64,000 nucleotides of DNA from the NCBI GenBank assembly GCA_003290165.1, contig QNQO01001166.1, positions 1-64,000 on the forward strand, read 5' to 3'. This DNA is from Berberis thunbergii (lineage: Eukaryota > Streptophyta > Magnoliopsida > Ranunculales > Berberidaceae). The notes below the pieces were generated by a model that saw nothing but the letters and a program-made list of their open reading frames with translations, searched no databases and was not told the origin of the DNA. The position numbers and the translations under genes are program-made. Positions 23,003 through 35,021 of the stretch are shown here, one piece after another; position 1 is the first letter of the stretch, and every line of letters begins with the position of its first letter.

Positions 23003-24190
23003 GGTGGCCAGAATTGTTGCTTAGATATTCACATTTGAGTCAAATTGTTGACATCTTCTCATACTTTTCCATAGCTCGATTTGTTGTCTCGTTGCTTCTG
23101 CTTCCATCTACAAACAATGTCTTTTTTCTAGTGATAATGAATGTACATGTATCAGTTATTTGCTAATAAAAATTTCTTTTGCTAACACCAACATCCACTT
23201 AAAATGAACACATTTTCCTGTTAATGGATTTTTTTTTTGATAGGTGAAATTCATTTATGAATATAACGTGAAATTACAAAATGGTGACCATAAAAGCATT
23301 AAAACCCCAGTATGAGAGCATCCCAATTAGCAAACAGATTCTAAAAGAAAATTCCAGAAATTTCATTTAAAAAATGAAGGTGAGACACCGAACACCGGGG
23401 AGTAAATAAGACCTCCATGATCACCTAGTCAATCTCTGATGTCTTATCATTAAAAAATTTATTCTCCCGTGCAAGGAAAATTATTCAAGCTCTACAAATC
23501 TTAACATGACCCACATCACAAGAATTTCCACGAGAGAACCTTCCTATGAAAAACTATATATTCATGTTTTGTCACTGTCAAGTAAATACAAAAAATAGAA
23601 TAATAATTAAAAAATAATTATACTTGACTTGTTCCAACATAATGCAAGCTAAAAATAAAGGTTTGAGGATGTAAGCAGAAAGGTCTATGAAAGACTAATT
23701 ATTTGGGCTAAATTTATCTAAGATAAAGTTCAAGGGTCCTTAAAACCTTGTTTTCCCTTCAAAGAAAAAAACAATAATGCAAGGGCAACAAAATGACAAT
23801 GCAAATTAATTTGAAAATGAAATGCAATCAGGATTAAATCAACACAAATCATAACCCATTTAGAGATCAAACATAACCAGCTGTAAAATCAATGCCATCC
23901 ATATGCTACCTCATACAGTCCTAGGGAAATGTTCTTCCTGCTGGTCTCGGTTTTTTTTTTCTTTTTCTTCAGCTGCTCATACAAGTATTTGTAAAAATTG
24001 AAACGGTTGGCAATTAAAAAACATGACAAATGGCATTACAAAGGTGGCTATGGAAGTGTTTACAATCTCTTATTTGGCATTGGAGTGTAGAAGTTAACCA
24101 AATAACTTAAAACTCTAGTTGATTCAATGGAAACAAAGGAAGAATAGAAACATACCTTAATCCATAGCGATTTCCCTTTGATTGTGATGA
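23003..24190. other. Intergenic DNA between element A and the minus-strand copia element
   Basis: Starts with the right target duplication of element A. AT-rich, with poly-T runs at about 23230 and 23950. No coding region is recognised on either strand. Confidence 0.5.
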
Positions 24191-24194
24191 GTTG

Positions 24195-24529
24195 GATCTT
24201 CTGATTGATTCAAGCGTATAACTTAGCGTCTCTATTGAGAGGATACAAAAAACAATACAGAAAACAATATTCTTCACGCAACGCTCAATCGAGGATCGAC
24301 CACATATTTATAACGCTCGTAAGTTATAACTGTATAATTTACGGGCTATGAATTTCCAATTCTGCCCCTCATTGAATTAGAAATTACATCCTTATTTACA
24401 CCATGTTATTTAATAATACATTATAGTCCAACACCCCTATTAGATCACATATTAGATGGACTACACTTTAAGATAACAATACACATTGTATTACATATGT
24501 GTGCCCACATTATTGGAATTTTTTCAACA
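24195..24529 (-). mobile_element. 3' LTR of the minus-strand Ty1/copia element (distal end approximate)
   Basis: On the minus strand TGTTGAAAAAATTCC starts at 24529 right after a purine-rich tract (AAGTGGGAGAT), the usual polypurine tract and LTR start. A TATA-like GTTATAAATATG lies at about 24310. The far end of the LTR near 24195 is not fixed, because the partner LTR is outside the window. Confidence 0.55.
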
Positions 24530-24922
24530 ATCTCCCACTTGGGCCACATATGTTACCTTTAAATGTGTATAACCTTATGAGCTCCAAAAATTTCTATCAT
24601 AAGTAACAGTATTCCTAAACAATCTCGTCCATTGACTATACTGATATAGGATTAAAGCGATTTTCGTCACATTTAGCCTAACTAAATCCAATAATAGTCA
24701 CATATACCAATATAATCAAATGACATAGATCAAACATGGATGTAAAGCATGAAAAATTACATGTAATGTGATCCAAACATGCCTATTTCCAACTGGTCCA
24801 ACTTTAATCTTTAATGAGATCAATAATAAACAGACAATTGACCGAATACTTTATTTCTGCAGAAAATATTAAATTACACCAATGTGTCCAGAAATTCATC
24901 ATAGAACAACAAAAAACTCCCA
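24530..24922 (-). other. 3' noncoding region of the minus-strand copia element
   Basis: Sequence between the pol stop codon (24923-24925) and the LTR, AT-rich, ending in the polypurine tract. No coding region is seen. Confidence 0.55.
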
Positions 24923-25858
24923 CTAAACCATGAAATCCTCATGTGATATAACGCCCATATGAGCGGTGTCCTCATGAAAGACCTTGGGTGGTAATCCCTT
25001 ACTAAGCGGATCCGCAATCATGGAGTTTGTCCCAATATGCTCTATGAAAATCTGTTTATTCTCTACTCTCTCCTTCACAACCAGGAACTTTATGTCAATA
25101 TGATTTGACCTAGACGAGCTCCTGTTGTTGTTGGCATACAGAACTGCTAACTTATTGTCACAATGGCATTCAAATGCACAGCCTATTTACAAAATAAAGT
25201 AGCCATAATCCATGGTTGGATGCCTCAAAACACGCCACATATTCTGCTTCCATGGTGAAAGAAGCTATGAGTGTCTGTTTAGTACTTCTCCAGAAAATAG
25301 CTCCTCCAGCTAATAGATAAATGTAGCCTGATGTAGATTTCCTACTATCTTGGCATCCAGCAAAATCAGAATCAGAATACCCTATGGTCTCCAACTGATC
25401 CGATCTCTTGTATGTGAAAATGTAATCCTTAGTTCTCTGTAAATATCTCATAACCCGTTTAGCTGCTTTCCAAGGATCCATCCTAGGGTTATCCATATAT
25501 CTGCCAAGCATTCCAACAATGAATGCTATGTCTGGACGTGTACATACCTGAGCATACATAAGACTCCCAACAGCTGATGCATAGGGGATCTTTTGCATCT
25601 CTACAACTTCAAGTTTATTCCTAAGACATTGTTTAAGACTGAATTTGTCTCCTTTAGATATAGGGGTGTTTCCTGGTTTACAGTCTTGCATGCCAAACCT
25701 TTTAAACACTTTTTCTTTATAGCCCTTTTGAGATAATCCAAGAATACCCCATAAATGATCCTTGTATATCTGAATTCCTAAGACAAAAGAAGCGTCACCA
25801 AGATCTTTCATTTCAAATTTCTTTGATAGGAATCTCTTGGTTTCGTGCAACAAGTCTA
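24923..25858 (-). pseudogene. Minus-strand copia pol, 3' part (RT end and RNase H)
   Basis: On the minus strand the frame starts at the insertion edge with LLHETKRFLSKKFEMKDLG, immediately continuing the reverse transcriptase that stops at 45825, 20 kb away. RNase H follows (GYSDSDFAGCQDSRKSTSGY ... TMEAEYVAC). After a frame change near 25170 the tail CDNKLAVLYANNNRSS...HIDIKFLVVKERVEN reaches a stop at 24923. The bases CTA at 25856-25858 are one copy of the target duplication made by CACTA element B. Confidence 0.93.
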
Positions 25859-26072
25859 CACTACACCAAAAGGTTAGTTTAGCTACACGGAGGTGGCAAC
25901 GGCTCTAAACCGTTGGTTTATTTGCCACGGCCAAAAACCGTGGCTATAATGGCCAACGGCCTAAAACCGTGGCTAAAAAAAGGCTTGGCCACGGTTCTAA
26001 ATCGTTGGTGTGTTTGCCAAGGCTAAAAATCGTGGCTATAGTGCCCAACGGCTTAAAACCGTTGCTAAATTG
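25859..26072 (+). repeat. Element B 5' subterminal palindrome array
   Basis: About seven palindromic units such as CCACGGCCAAAAACCGTGG and CAACGGCTTAAAACCGTTG. Very similar in order and sequence to the 5' array of element E. Confidence 0.9.
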
Positions 26073-27759
26073 CACGTGTGTTGCACGTGGATGTGTGGGG
26101 AAGTAAGTCAATTTCTCGCGGGCGAAATTTTGCAAAAAACAATTGCTTCCCGCTTTGCGTTCCCGCTCCATCTCCCCCCAACTCTACACTTTTCAACCAT
26201 TTGTTTTAAACCCTAAAATTTGTTCCATCTCCCCACAGATCTCCCAAAAGCACACACTGATTTCCCGAAACCCTAAAATTCCGCGATTGCGAAAAAAAAT
26301 TTGCGTTCCTGCTTTGTGTTCCGTCTTTACTACTTCCGCATTCGCTTTCCTCAACATGGTTTCAAAGTAAGTTTCTTTCTGGTTTTCAAGTTTGAGTTTT
26401 CTAAGTTCTTGTTTCTTTAGGGTTTCATGCATTTTGGTTCAATTTGGGTTTCTTGAGATAAAATTGGTATTTTAAAATCGATATGGGTTTTGATTTTGAT
26501 TTTGATTCTGTTTTTTGTTGATTTGGGGTTGTCTATTTTGGTGAAATCGATATGGGTTTTGTGTTTTGAAGGATTTTTGCAAAGATTCATGAAGATCCAA
26601 GTGAGAGAGAGAACGAACCCCCAAAAGGAAAAAAATTTGTGAGAAATAAATGAAAATCCAGAGTGAGATTGTTTTGTTAGGAGTTGTAGGAGATTCGACC
26701 ACTAATGGTTTTTTTTTTAATTCCATGAGATCCGATCGATATCTAAGGGATTTTTTGTGTGTTTATTTGAGCTTTTCTTCTACTTCTGTCCTTCTATGTG
26801 CTTTGCTTTTTTAGTTCATGAAATGAAGAGAGGAAGAACCAGATTCCTCTGTACCCAATTCACCTTTTGCCTTCTTCTTTTATGCTCTTTTACTCACTTT
26901 GATTGCTTTTTTAGTTGTTTTCACTCTTTGGGTATCTCTTGTTTATCTCCCAAAATATTCCTTTGAAACTCCACAAGGAGGAGAGACAGACAGTGTAAGC
27001 AAGTGGGGAGAAAGAGAGAGAGAGATCTACCAAGACAACTCAATTTTTTATTTCTCTATCCATCTTTCTTTATAAAAAGCCAATTTACCTTTTTCAGTTT
27101 CATTTTCCTCTGTTTTCTGAGCCCACAGTAATGATTTTTGCTCAAATGGTTTGTTTTCTTTTCTCTTGTTGAAGGTGGTAAAGAGAACTTCACCAAAAGG
27201 TCATTTTTCAGAAGGTTTTGTTTGATCATTTGTGAGCCCTTGTAATGGAAAAAGCTCAAGAAGTGATGAAACGAGGTTCAAGTTCGGGTCGGGTCATCTT
27301 CCCCACAAAGAAACATATGAAGCAATCAGATTTTGATTCTAAAATTCTCAGAGAGAAACCCAACCCAACCCAAACCAACTCAGCATTATTTATTATTATC
27401 TGTCTTCTTCTAAGTAATTCTATTTTTTATCTTGAGTTGTGTAGGTGTTTTTATTGTTATATTCTCTTATTTATTTTTTGGTTGTATTAGTAGTTTTGAA
27501 TGGTGATGTGGGTGTTTTGGAGAGATCGAAGAAAGATAAAGATAGAGGTTCTAGAATGAATTTGAGCAGCCAAATGGGTGGTGGTTGGTCTGAAGGCGAA
27601 GGGGAAGACGAGGAGGAGCTTCCCTTATCTTCGCTGCCACGCAATAAGAACTTTTTACTTATTTTATTTCATGTTAAGTATTGATTAATAAGGATTTGAA
27701 GATGTTTTATGGCTTAATTTTAATGTGGATTAACTGGTTGTTTGTGTTGATGCAAAACC
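26073..27759 (+). other. Element B leader region, shared with element E at its start
   Basis: The first 150 bp (TCTCGCGGGCGAAATTTTGC, then CCCGCTTTGCGTTCCCGCTC and AACCCTAAAATTT) match the leader of element E at 54420-54545. A GC-rich ORF end reads FLNMVSK followed by a GTAAGT donor at 26369, which could be the element's first exon. The remaining 1.3 kb is AT-rich; an ORF at 27490-27684 (GGGWSEGEGEDEEELPLSSL) is open but unidentified. Confidence 0.5.
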
Positions 27760-28577
27760 TGGGAGACATTTCTGGTTCTTCTAGTCCTTTATATAGAGTG
27801 GGTTTCGCCCTTTGAATTAGGGTTCATTGACAAACCGGATAGAGCTCTAGCGATTACCGATAACGTTGTTAATGTTTTCTTTTTCATAGACATCGTCCTC
27901 ACATTCTTTGTAGCTTACCTTGACAAGAATACTTACCTACTTGTCAATGATCATAAAGATATTGCTAAGAAGTACGCAAGTATATGGTTGGTTTTTGATG
28001 TCATATCCACAATCCCCACAGAACTGACTATGAAGATATTACCCAGGAGTCTCCAGACGTATGGCCTGTTTAACATGCTTAGTTTATGGCGAGTCCGAAG
28101 AATTAGTGCTTTGTTTGCTAGGTAAGACCTGAGCATTTTATTTCCACTTTCAAATTGGCCTATATGAAATATTATACTTACCTATTCACTTCTCATTTGG
28201 CAGATTAGATAAAGATATGAACTTCAACTATTTTTGGGTTCGAGTTGTGAAGCTCATTGTTGTAAGTTTCTATGTGAAGAATTCCATCGTTTTCACAATA
28301 GGTAGGGTTTTATTAGCAATAGGTCTCTGACTCGGTTGAATTGATCTTGTAGGTTGATCTATTTTATGTTCACTGTGCTAGTTGTTTCTATAATTTTCTT
28401 ACGGATCATTACCCCGACCATTCAAAGACATGGATTGCTACATACATGCAAGACTACATTACTGTAGACGTTTGGTTCGTATACATAAATACCTTTTACT
28501 TTGCTATCACTACAGTTACAACTACGGGCTATGGTGATTTGCACACTGTCAATTCGGGAATCTGTTGTTGGTCAGTT
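27760..28577 (+). pseudogene. Captured Shaker-type K+ channel (AKT1-like) exons
   Basis: Three exons keep an uninterrupted frame. 27760-28121 holds WETFLVLLVLYIEWVSPFE (S1), the S2-S3 region (NVVNVFFFIDIVLTFFVAYL) and S4 with spaced arginines (SLWRVRRISALFAR). 28204-28261 holds DKDMNFNYFWVRVVKLIVV. 28353-28577 holds S5, the pore loop and the potassium selectivity signature TTVTTTGYGDLH. Donor and acceptor sites are canonical (GTAAGA/CAG, GTAAGT/TAG). The N-terminal cytosolic region before S1, the distal S6, and the cyclic-nucleotide-binding and ankyrin parts are missing. The family is the plant inward-rectifying K+ uptake channels; the closest member is not determined. As a fragment it could at most make a truncated membrane peptide. 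Confidence 0.88.
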
Positions 28578-28890
28578 ATAATAGATTATGGGAATCTGCT
28601 GCATGATCTGTAAGATGGTGGATTGATAGAACACCACCTTATATTCATTTTATATTCATTTCATTTATGATCAAACAACATGATTCTATGGCTGCCGCTC
28701 TGTAGCAGAACCAATTCATGTCAAACTGAATCTGGCAACGTATTTCATAGAAGTAATTTTCACCAGAATTAAAATTTTGATTTTGAAAAATAATGTAGTT
28801 TATTGTGTTGTTGTGATTCGACAGAAGAGATGGTGCTATTAGTTTGGTGGATGATTCTGGTGGACCATTGCATTCTGATTCCATAAGAGA

Positions 28891-29684
28891 ATAAGCTTTG
28901 GTGCAAATGGAATGCTTTTTGCATCTGCTGGAGATGACAAGCTTGTCAAAATTTGGACCACAGATACATGGCACTATGTAAGTATTAGATTTTTGGAATT
29001 TATCATCTCAGGAGCTTTGATTTGGTTTATTTTGTTCTTTGATAAAGTTTGGAACTTTTCTTTCAAAGAAATGTGATCACAGTGCATAATGTTATGTGTA
29101 TTTCAGATGTTTTGAGAAGAGAGTGAGTGCCTTGGCTATAAGCCATGATGGTCTCTTTATTACTTTCGTCGATAAGGTTGGTGTTTTTTGGGTGGTTGCT
29201 TTGAAAGAGGAGAGTGGCAGAAATGACAAGGCGACACCAATACTAGCTCACTATTGTAGTATCATTACGAGTCTGGTACGTCGTTCTCTTTTCGTTTATA
29301 TTCAAGATATAAAAAATTTACTCATTAGTTGCATCCTGCTTCATGTTTGCTTTTAGCTCAAATATGATGTATTTTTGTTGTCATTTTACTTGTTGCTAGA
29401 TTGTAGATCACAACATATCCTTCATTTTTGTTTACTTTCTTCTTCTTCTCTTAAGGATGTGTAGTAAGCTTTTCCTATATTCATTTTCTTATTGTTGTTA
29501 TAATATTTTTCTTGAGTGTTCGAGTGTTAGCATTTCTCCAATCATTCTAGCTTTACATTATCATTATCAAATTATTCATGTGGTACTCGGTTTACATGAA
29601 TTTTCTCCTGATGGGCGATTCATAGTTAGTGCTGATCGGGATTTTAAAATTTGTGTACCCAGTGTGGAAGAAGTGCAGCAATGA
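28891..29684 (+). pseudogene. Captured WDR4/TRM82-like WD40 exons
   Basis: Three exons: 28891-28978 (SFGANGMLFASAGDDKLVKI), 29107-29275 (CFEKRVSALAISHDGLFITF ... ATPILAHYCSIITSL) and about 29598-29684 (EFSPDGRFIVSADRDFKI). The series EKRVSAxAIS, HYCSIITSLEFSPDGRFIVSADRDFKIR is typical of the non-catalytic WD40 subunit of the tRNA m7G46 methyltransferase (WDR4 in animals, Trm82 in yeast). Splice donors GTAAGT and GTACGT are present. The frame ends in a stop soon after KICVPSVEEVQQ, diverging from the family. Exon order follows the parent gene. Confidence 0.82.
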
Positions 29685-29766
29685 AGCTGGGGGTTGCTGT
29701 AAAGCTTGAATAGAACAGAAGGCAGAGTACCCAAAAGTAGCAAAGAATTTCTAATGGGTATCTTTC

Positions 29767-30243
29767 CACTACACCAAAAACCCCCATTAGCAACGGTTCT
29801 GTACCGTGGGCGTAACCCATTGCCACGGCTAAGAGCCGTTGGCTACAGAGGCGTCGCGAAATTTGTTGCAACGGCTATAAACCGTTGCTAAACATTGTAG
29901 CAACGGTTTTATGTTTGAGCAGGGGTGGTGATTTTCAGCATTTAGCCACGGTTTTAAACCGTTGCAAGAAGAATAGCAACGGTTTTTAGCGGTGGCAAAA
30001 AAAGCCACGGTTTTAAGCCATGACAAGGTGTAGATATTAGCAATGGTTTTATACCGTGGCTAACAAGGTAGCAACGGTTTTTAGCCGTGGCTAACCCTGA
30101 CCACGGTTTTAAGCCGTGACAAGATGTAGATATTAGCAACGGTTTTAAACCGTGGCTAACCCTGGCCACGGCTTTAAGCCGTGGCTAAACAGTAAGGAAT
30201 AAACCGTGGCAAACGTGATAGCAACGGTTTAAAACCGTGGCAC
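29767..30243 (-). repeat. Element C 3'-type subterminal palindrome array
   Basis: A dense array of roughly fourteen units, for example CAACGGTTTTTAGCCGTGG and CCACGGTTTTAAGCCGTG, the longest array in the window. An AT-rich spacer with long T-runs follows at 30244-30280. Confidence 0.92.
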
Positions 30244-30528
30244 ATTTTTTTTTTTATTATTAATTTTTTTTTTTTTTTTTGCTATCAAATGACTAAAAGC
30301 ATAAGCATCCAAATTTTAGTAAAACCAATACCTAATCAAATAGACAATGGGATTATTGAATTGATGGGTTTTAATTCCTCAATAAGTAAGAAAGAGCATT
30401 GTTATATATACAACCTAAAAAATGAGTCTATACAAGAATGCCAATCCAATATACATATAACAGTTTCAAGACTCCACAACTAAAAAATGCCAGTTATGCA
30501 GAACTCGATTGAACATAACAAAATTACA

Positions 30529-31680
30529 GGGCGTCACAAGTAACCTTAAGCTTGATGTTCTCCTTCTCTAGGGTTGCAATCACTCCTTTTAAAATTTCAG
30601 CACTTTCAACTTTTTGCTCTTCATCATTCCTTCTAGTCAACTCTAATTGCAGTTGCTTTATTTCTAATATTTTTCATTCAATTCATTTTGTAAAGCTGTC
30701 ATCTCTGCCACAGACTTCTACCCCTAAAGACATAAAAATCATATAAATTAGAAAGACTTCTACTGAAAGGCACATGGTAAACACGAAGATGGTCAATAAT
30801 CAACAGACACAAAGATAAACACACATAATTATCATAAATAACTATTCATTAATATTATCCATTCACCAAGGGTACATGGGGAACCATGCAAGTGAGGGGG
30901 AAGGTAAGAGAGAGGGGACATATAGCCTCTTGTTTTAAGGTAATGAACATCAAATTTCCTATTGTTTAGTTCTTGGGTTTTATATTTCCAGATTGAACTA
31001 CCAAACAATTAAGTCAACTAGACAAACACAATCAAACCTTTGTATCAAAGACTCTTCACTTCCACAAGAAATATATAAACAATAACAACCAAAATATAAG
31101 CTTTGTAGCCAGGACAAGTACTCCACGCTTAAGGGGGAAAAAATATGAATGTTATGACTTATGAATATATGGCAATATAGAAAATGATCAATTTAAAAAT
31201 GACTAACAAAATGAAGTTTATAAAAGTGAAAATATTGCACCCTCAATTTGGTTGGTAATTTGGTTAACATGTCTGACATGCCATACGGCCCATACCCAAG
31301 TTCGTCACTGACATGTATTTGCCAGTGTTACATAGAAGAATTACACCAAAGTGTATTTTGATCAAGATTCATAAGGGTTCCCTTTCAATAAGTCAATCTT
31401 TCAACTAATTGACTGGGTATAAATGTACCTAGGACAGATATGCATAAAACATCAGGTAGCCAATGATCAAGGGTCATTTAGTGAAACATAAAAACATGGT
31501 AATAGACTGTAATCAACAAAAAAAAACCCCTGGAAAGGTGCCAGCGTGGACTACATTATGCATCTCATCAACAATAAATTAGTTAAGTTCTAGAAATTGA
31601 AGTAAAACTTACTGTATCCTTGCTCAACTTTAAAATATGGACTTCCTTCTGAAGGTCTTCATTTAGTTTGTGTTCTTCTG
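30529..31680 (-). pseudogene. Captured exons of an unidentified coiled-coil protein
   Basis: Two minus-strand exon-like stretches: about 31613-31680 (EEHKLNEDLQKEVHILKLSK, followed by a possible GTAAGT donor) and about 30529-30712 (AEMTALQNELNEK, then after a one-base frame change LEIKQLQLELTRRNDEEQK and GVIATLEKENIKLKV, stop). Heptad-like Leu/Lys/Glu content predicts coiled coil. I do not recognise the parent gene. Confidence 0.5.
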
Positions 31681-32673
31681 GAAAGTAAGCAAAAACTTAT
31701 TAAAGAAATTGTAAACAACAAAAGGTAAGGAACAACATTTCAGCTCTGGTATTTAAACAGATGCATAATTTCCCCCAATCAAAATATCAAGTCTAACCCA
31801 CTTGACAACACCATAATAAATTTGGTTTACAAACAATAAACTTCTTTCAGAGTTCGTTACTAGCAGACAAGCACATCCATTTTTTAACCAAAAATTTATA
31901 TCTAAAAGCTCCATTTGAGGCAAACCATAAAAGAAGTTTCAGATAACAAGGCCTATAACACATTATATATGAAAGAGAATCATTCATCGTCTGGAATAGA
32001 ATGAATAACTTAACAAGACTCGAAATAAGAATGGGAAAAAAACAAGAAAAGAAGATATAATTACTAGAACTGACCTTTTTGCTTATCTTTACAGCCAATG
32101 AATTTGTGTCCCACAAAACAGAGAGTCTAAGTTGTAGAGGATAAACATCTGCCATATCATCTTCTACAACTGTAGAGCAATTGCCTTGAAAGGCTTAGGC
32201 TTAACCACTTAAACAAGAATTTATACCTATCTTGTCTTAATACATCTTTCAACCATTTCTTAAATTTAAATTTATAGTATTTTCAGAAAAAATAATAATA
32301 ACAATAATATATAAAACAAATAAAAAACATTATTAGAAGAGGAGCAGTATAAATATAAAGAGTGCTAAATGCCTGGCCAGCCGACTCACGAACCTCAGAT
32401 GTGCTTTAACATAAGCATAAATTTATACAGTGAGTTCTAGAAGAGGAGCAATATAAATAGACAAGTACACAGCTCAAAGGATGGATTAAAGCACGTGGTT
32501 GGCATCCAAAGAATCAGTTCATAACAGTTGACGGATAGTCGGATACCCAACAACATGTTTCCTTTTCAAAATTAAATGCCATCATTTTAACATGACTATT
32601 CTAAGTTATTTTAGATATATAGTGCCAAAAGTAAAACAATTGAAAAATAAAATTGAAAAAAATAAAAGTATAC
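31681..32673 (-). other. Element C interior, no exon recognised
   Basis: AT-rich. The minus-strand ORF at 31847-32155 has no motif I recognise. It is probably intron or captured noncoding DNA. Confidence 0.4.
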
Positions 32674-33398
32674 CTTCCCAGTAAAGCCAAAATTCAATGG
32701 CATGTCATCAGTGGACTGCAGCATAAATTTCATATGTGCTGGTGCAGGTGTACATGTTGTTGCGCGTGATCCATGCGACGGTCCAGTCCCACCTCCCACC
32801 AAAGTAGTGATGCCTTCAGGGATTATTAAAAGTTACTTTCAGAGACAACAACGTCATCATGAAGAGTCAATAACTGTTAATTTTTTTGCCATGCTATAGT
32901 TGATTTTCTAGACCTATCTAGTGTTCTAGCATTCCTATCTATACATTTGGCCATTGCTAAGATTCTGTTAAGCTTGATTGCTCAAAGGAAATAAATAAAT
33001 AAATATATAAATAGAAATCTAACCGCTTGATATAGCTTCAAATGTCATTTGAGGACATATGTAATGGACATGACAGTCTATCACCCCTGCAGTTACAATC
33101 ATTCATTCTCCAGCAATAACCTCAGTGTTTACCTAAATCAAAAAAATGAAAGTCTGAACATATGCTAATGACATGACAAGAATGTACACAAAATTCTAAG
33201 CAAGAACTCACCCCAACAATCATATTAGATGCAACTTCATCCATTACATCTGGGTTGCCTGCTTTCCCAATGCCAGATATCAACCCTCCTTTGATGCTAA
33301 TATCAGCCTTGTATATTCCTGTGTAGTCAATAATCACAGCATTTGTGATCACAGTTTCCAGACAATCCTTTGCTGAATAGCCACAGGCCTGTTTTGCC
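32674..33398 (-). pseudogene. Captured urease exons
   Basis: Minus-strand exons: about 33398-33212 ([20 protein letters not shown] ... [12 protein letters not shown]), 33132-33023 (NTEVIAGE, stop, MIVTAGVIDCHVHYICPQM) and 32813-32674 ([12 protein letters not shown] ... [14 protein letters not shown]). These are consecutive parts of the alpha domain of plant urease, the nickel enzyme that hydrolyses urea. The HVH motif that begins the nickel site is present. Lesions include a stop in place of a residue after VIAGE, and the N-terminal domains and most of the catalytic barrel are absent. The donor after SNMIVG is GTGAGT. Confidence 0.88.
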
Positions 33399-34139
33399 AA
33401 TGCACTTAAGTGTTTCACTGCATTGCAAAATGAAATTCTTTAGCCATACATATGCATAACCAATGTATTCTTCTTCCATCTTCAGTAAAACTGCCCTGGT
33501 AGATCATTTAGCAAAACTACATTAGGTAATGCATAACTTGGACCAAGTACAGAAATAACGGACCATCAGTAATTAACTATATAGTTAAAATTGGAAGACA
33601 ACTATTCGGTCTATTCTACAAAACAAATTACAATGCCAGGACACAAGGTATGCATGGACACTGAATCACTGTTACAGGGTACAAAGTGAATTTTAGACAA
33701 TTTAGAACACAGATCAACAGATACTAATAAGAGATCAAAACATTGTCCAGTATATTTATTTCGTAGAGAGGTGACCTAAGCTGACATTATTTGTATCAAC
33801 AAGATTTTGCAACATATTGCACACTAACTAGATTTTGCATAGAAACTGAAGATCAATTTGGACGAACAAATTCAAACCAAACCCATGAACAAAAACATGA
33901 GAAGAAATGGTGCCGCCATTATCAAAAGCAGATAAATCAGCACATGAAGAAGAAGAGAGCTTGGTAGATTGGGAGAGTGAGAAGGTGAAGGAACTTTTTG
34001 TTCATTTGGTTTCATTCAAGAAAATGGCAGCAGTAAGTAGTGGACCCATTTAGCTAACACCTGAAGTTTTGATTCTAACCTCAAATCTGTTTAATCAAAT
34101 AGAACCTTTTTAAATGACTCAGGCAAGGGAAAAAGATAC
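33399..34139 (-). other. Element C interior, no exon recognised
   Basis: Between the urease and transportin fragments. AT-rich, with no identifiable motif. Confidence 0.4.
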
Positions 34140-34250
34140 CTGTGCTATAGATGTAAAACACTCAAGCAAGGGAAAAAGATCTCTGTCGGCATTCGAAAGT
34201 TGCTGCCACTTTGCAATCAGTGGAGGCATTAAAATCTCCAGATATCTTGG
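34140..34250 (-). pseudogene. Captured transportin-1 exon
   Basis: One minus-strand exon bounded by TTACAG and GTATCT encodes [20 protein letters not shown], then [14 protein letters not shown]. This matches a HEAT-repeat segment typical of transportin-1 (karyopherin beta-2), the import receptor for PY-NLS cargo. No other transportin exon is clearly visible. Confidence 0.75.
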
Positions 34251-35021
34251 CTGTAATTCATCATCATAGAGAACAAGTTAACTTACTATTTTGTTCAATA
34301 CTGGCAGCCAACAAGATGAAACACATTACATGATACCTGAAGGTTTCGTTAGCATCATATACAATCCGAAGGTTTCGTTTCTAAAGGAGTTTAGACAAAA
34401 AGGGATTAGCAAGTGTCAGATATTTGACATAATAGCCAAAATGTAAAGTGAAAGACCACTTATATAAAACAAACCTGAGATTTCCATTAGGAGATCTTCT
34501 AGCTCTAAGAAGCCATTTTTATATATCAATCACAGGACAGCCAGCTCAATAGGTGCTGAAAAATTAACATACTATAAATATATTTTATTTTTGTGCTACC
34601 CCCCTGAAAAGACTAATAAACCTCAACGGCAGATGTCGATTCTCAAGATTCTTTTAATATATTTACATGCACTAAAAAAGGTCAAGTAAAACTTCACCTG
34701 CTGGTAAGCATTCAATCTTCTTGAAGGATCAATGTAGTGCAGGGAACAGGCCATCAGCCAGCAAACACCACCACGCTCTGTTCGCGACACCACGACTGTC
34801 CCTGCAGTCGTTCCTTGCAGCTATTCCAGGGTCTGTCTCGGCCCTGCAGTCGTTTTTAAGCGAATTAGAAGATCAAAATACTACTCGGGGCCAATTGAAA
34901 GGCCTTGCTAGGTAAGTAATAACAAAGGTTAGTTGGCACCTTCCAAACGCAGCCCTAAGAGCCCTTTATAAATGGCCAGTTGTGTTTTATCGACTCATTT
35001 AATAAAACTTAACAAACTCAC
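34251..35021 (-). other. Element C interior with a GC-rich insert
   Basis: 34690-34915 is unusually GC-rich and contains two near-copies of CGACTGCAGGG. On the minus strand it ends CSLHYIDPSRRLNAYQQ before a GTGAAG donor, which may be an exon of an unidentified gene. The plus-strand ORF 34721-34915 (LFATPRLSLQSFLAAIPGS) is also open. I cannot decide between them. Confidence 0.35.

Noticed and set aside
29767..30243. Regularly spaced repeats resembling a CRISPR array
   Set aside because: The units are palindromes with short variable linkers at the end of a CACTA element with a 3-bp target duplication, in a plant genome. There are no spacers of constant length and no cas genes.
34721..34915. 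Plus-strand ORF in element C as a captured gene in antisense
   Set aside because: No motif supports it, and the minus strand offers an equally good exon ending in a splice donor. Left unassigned.
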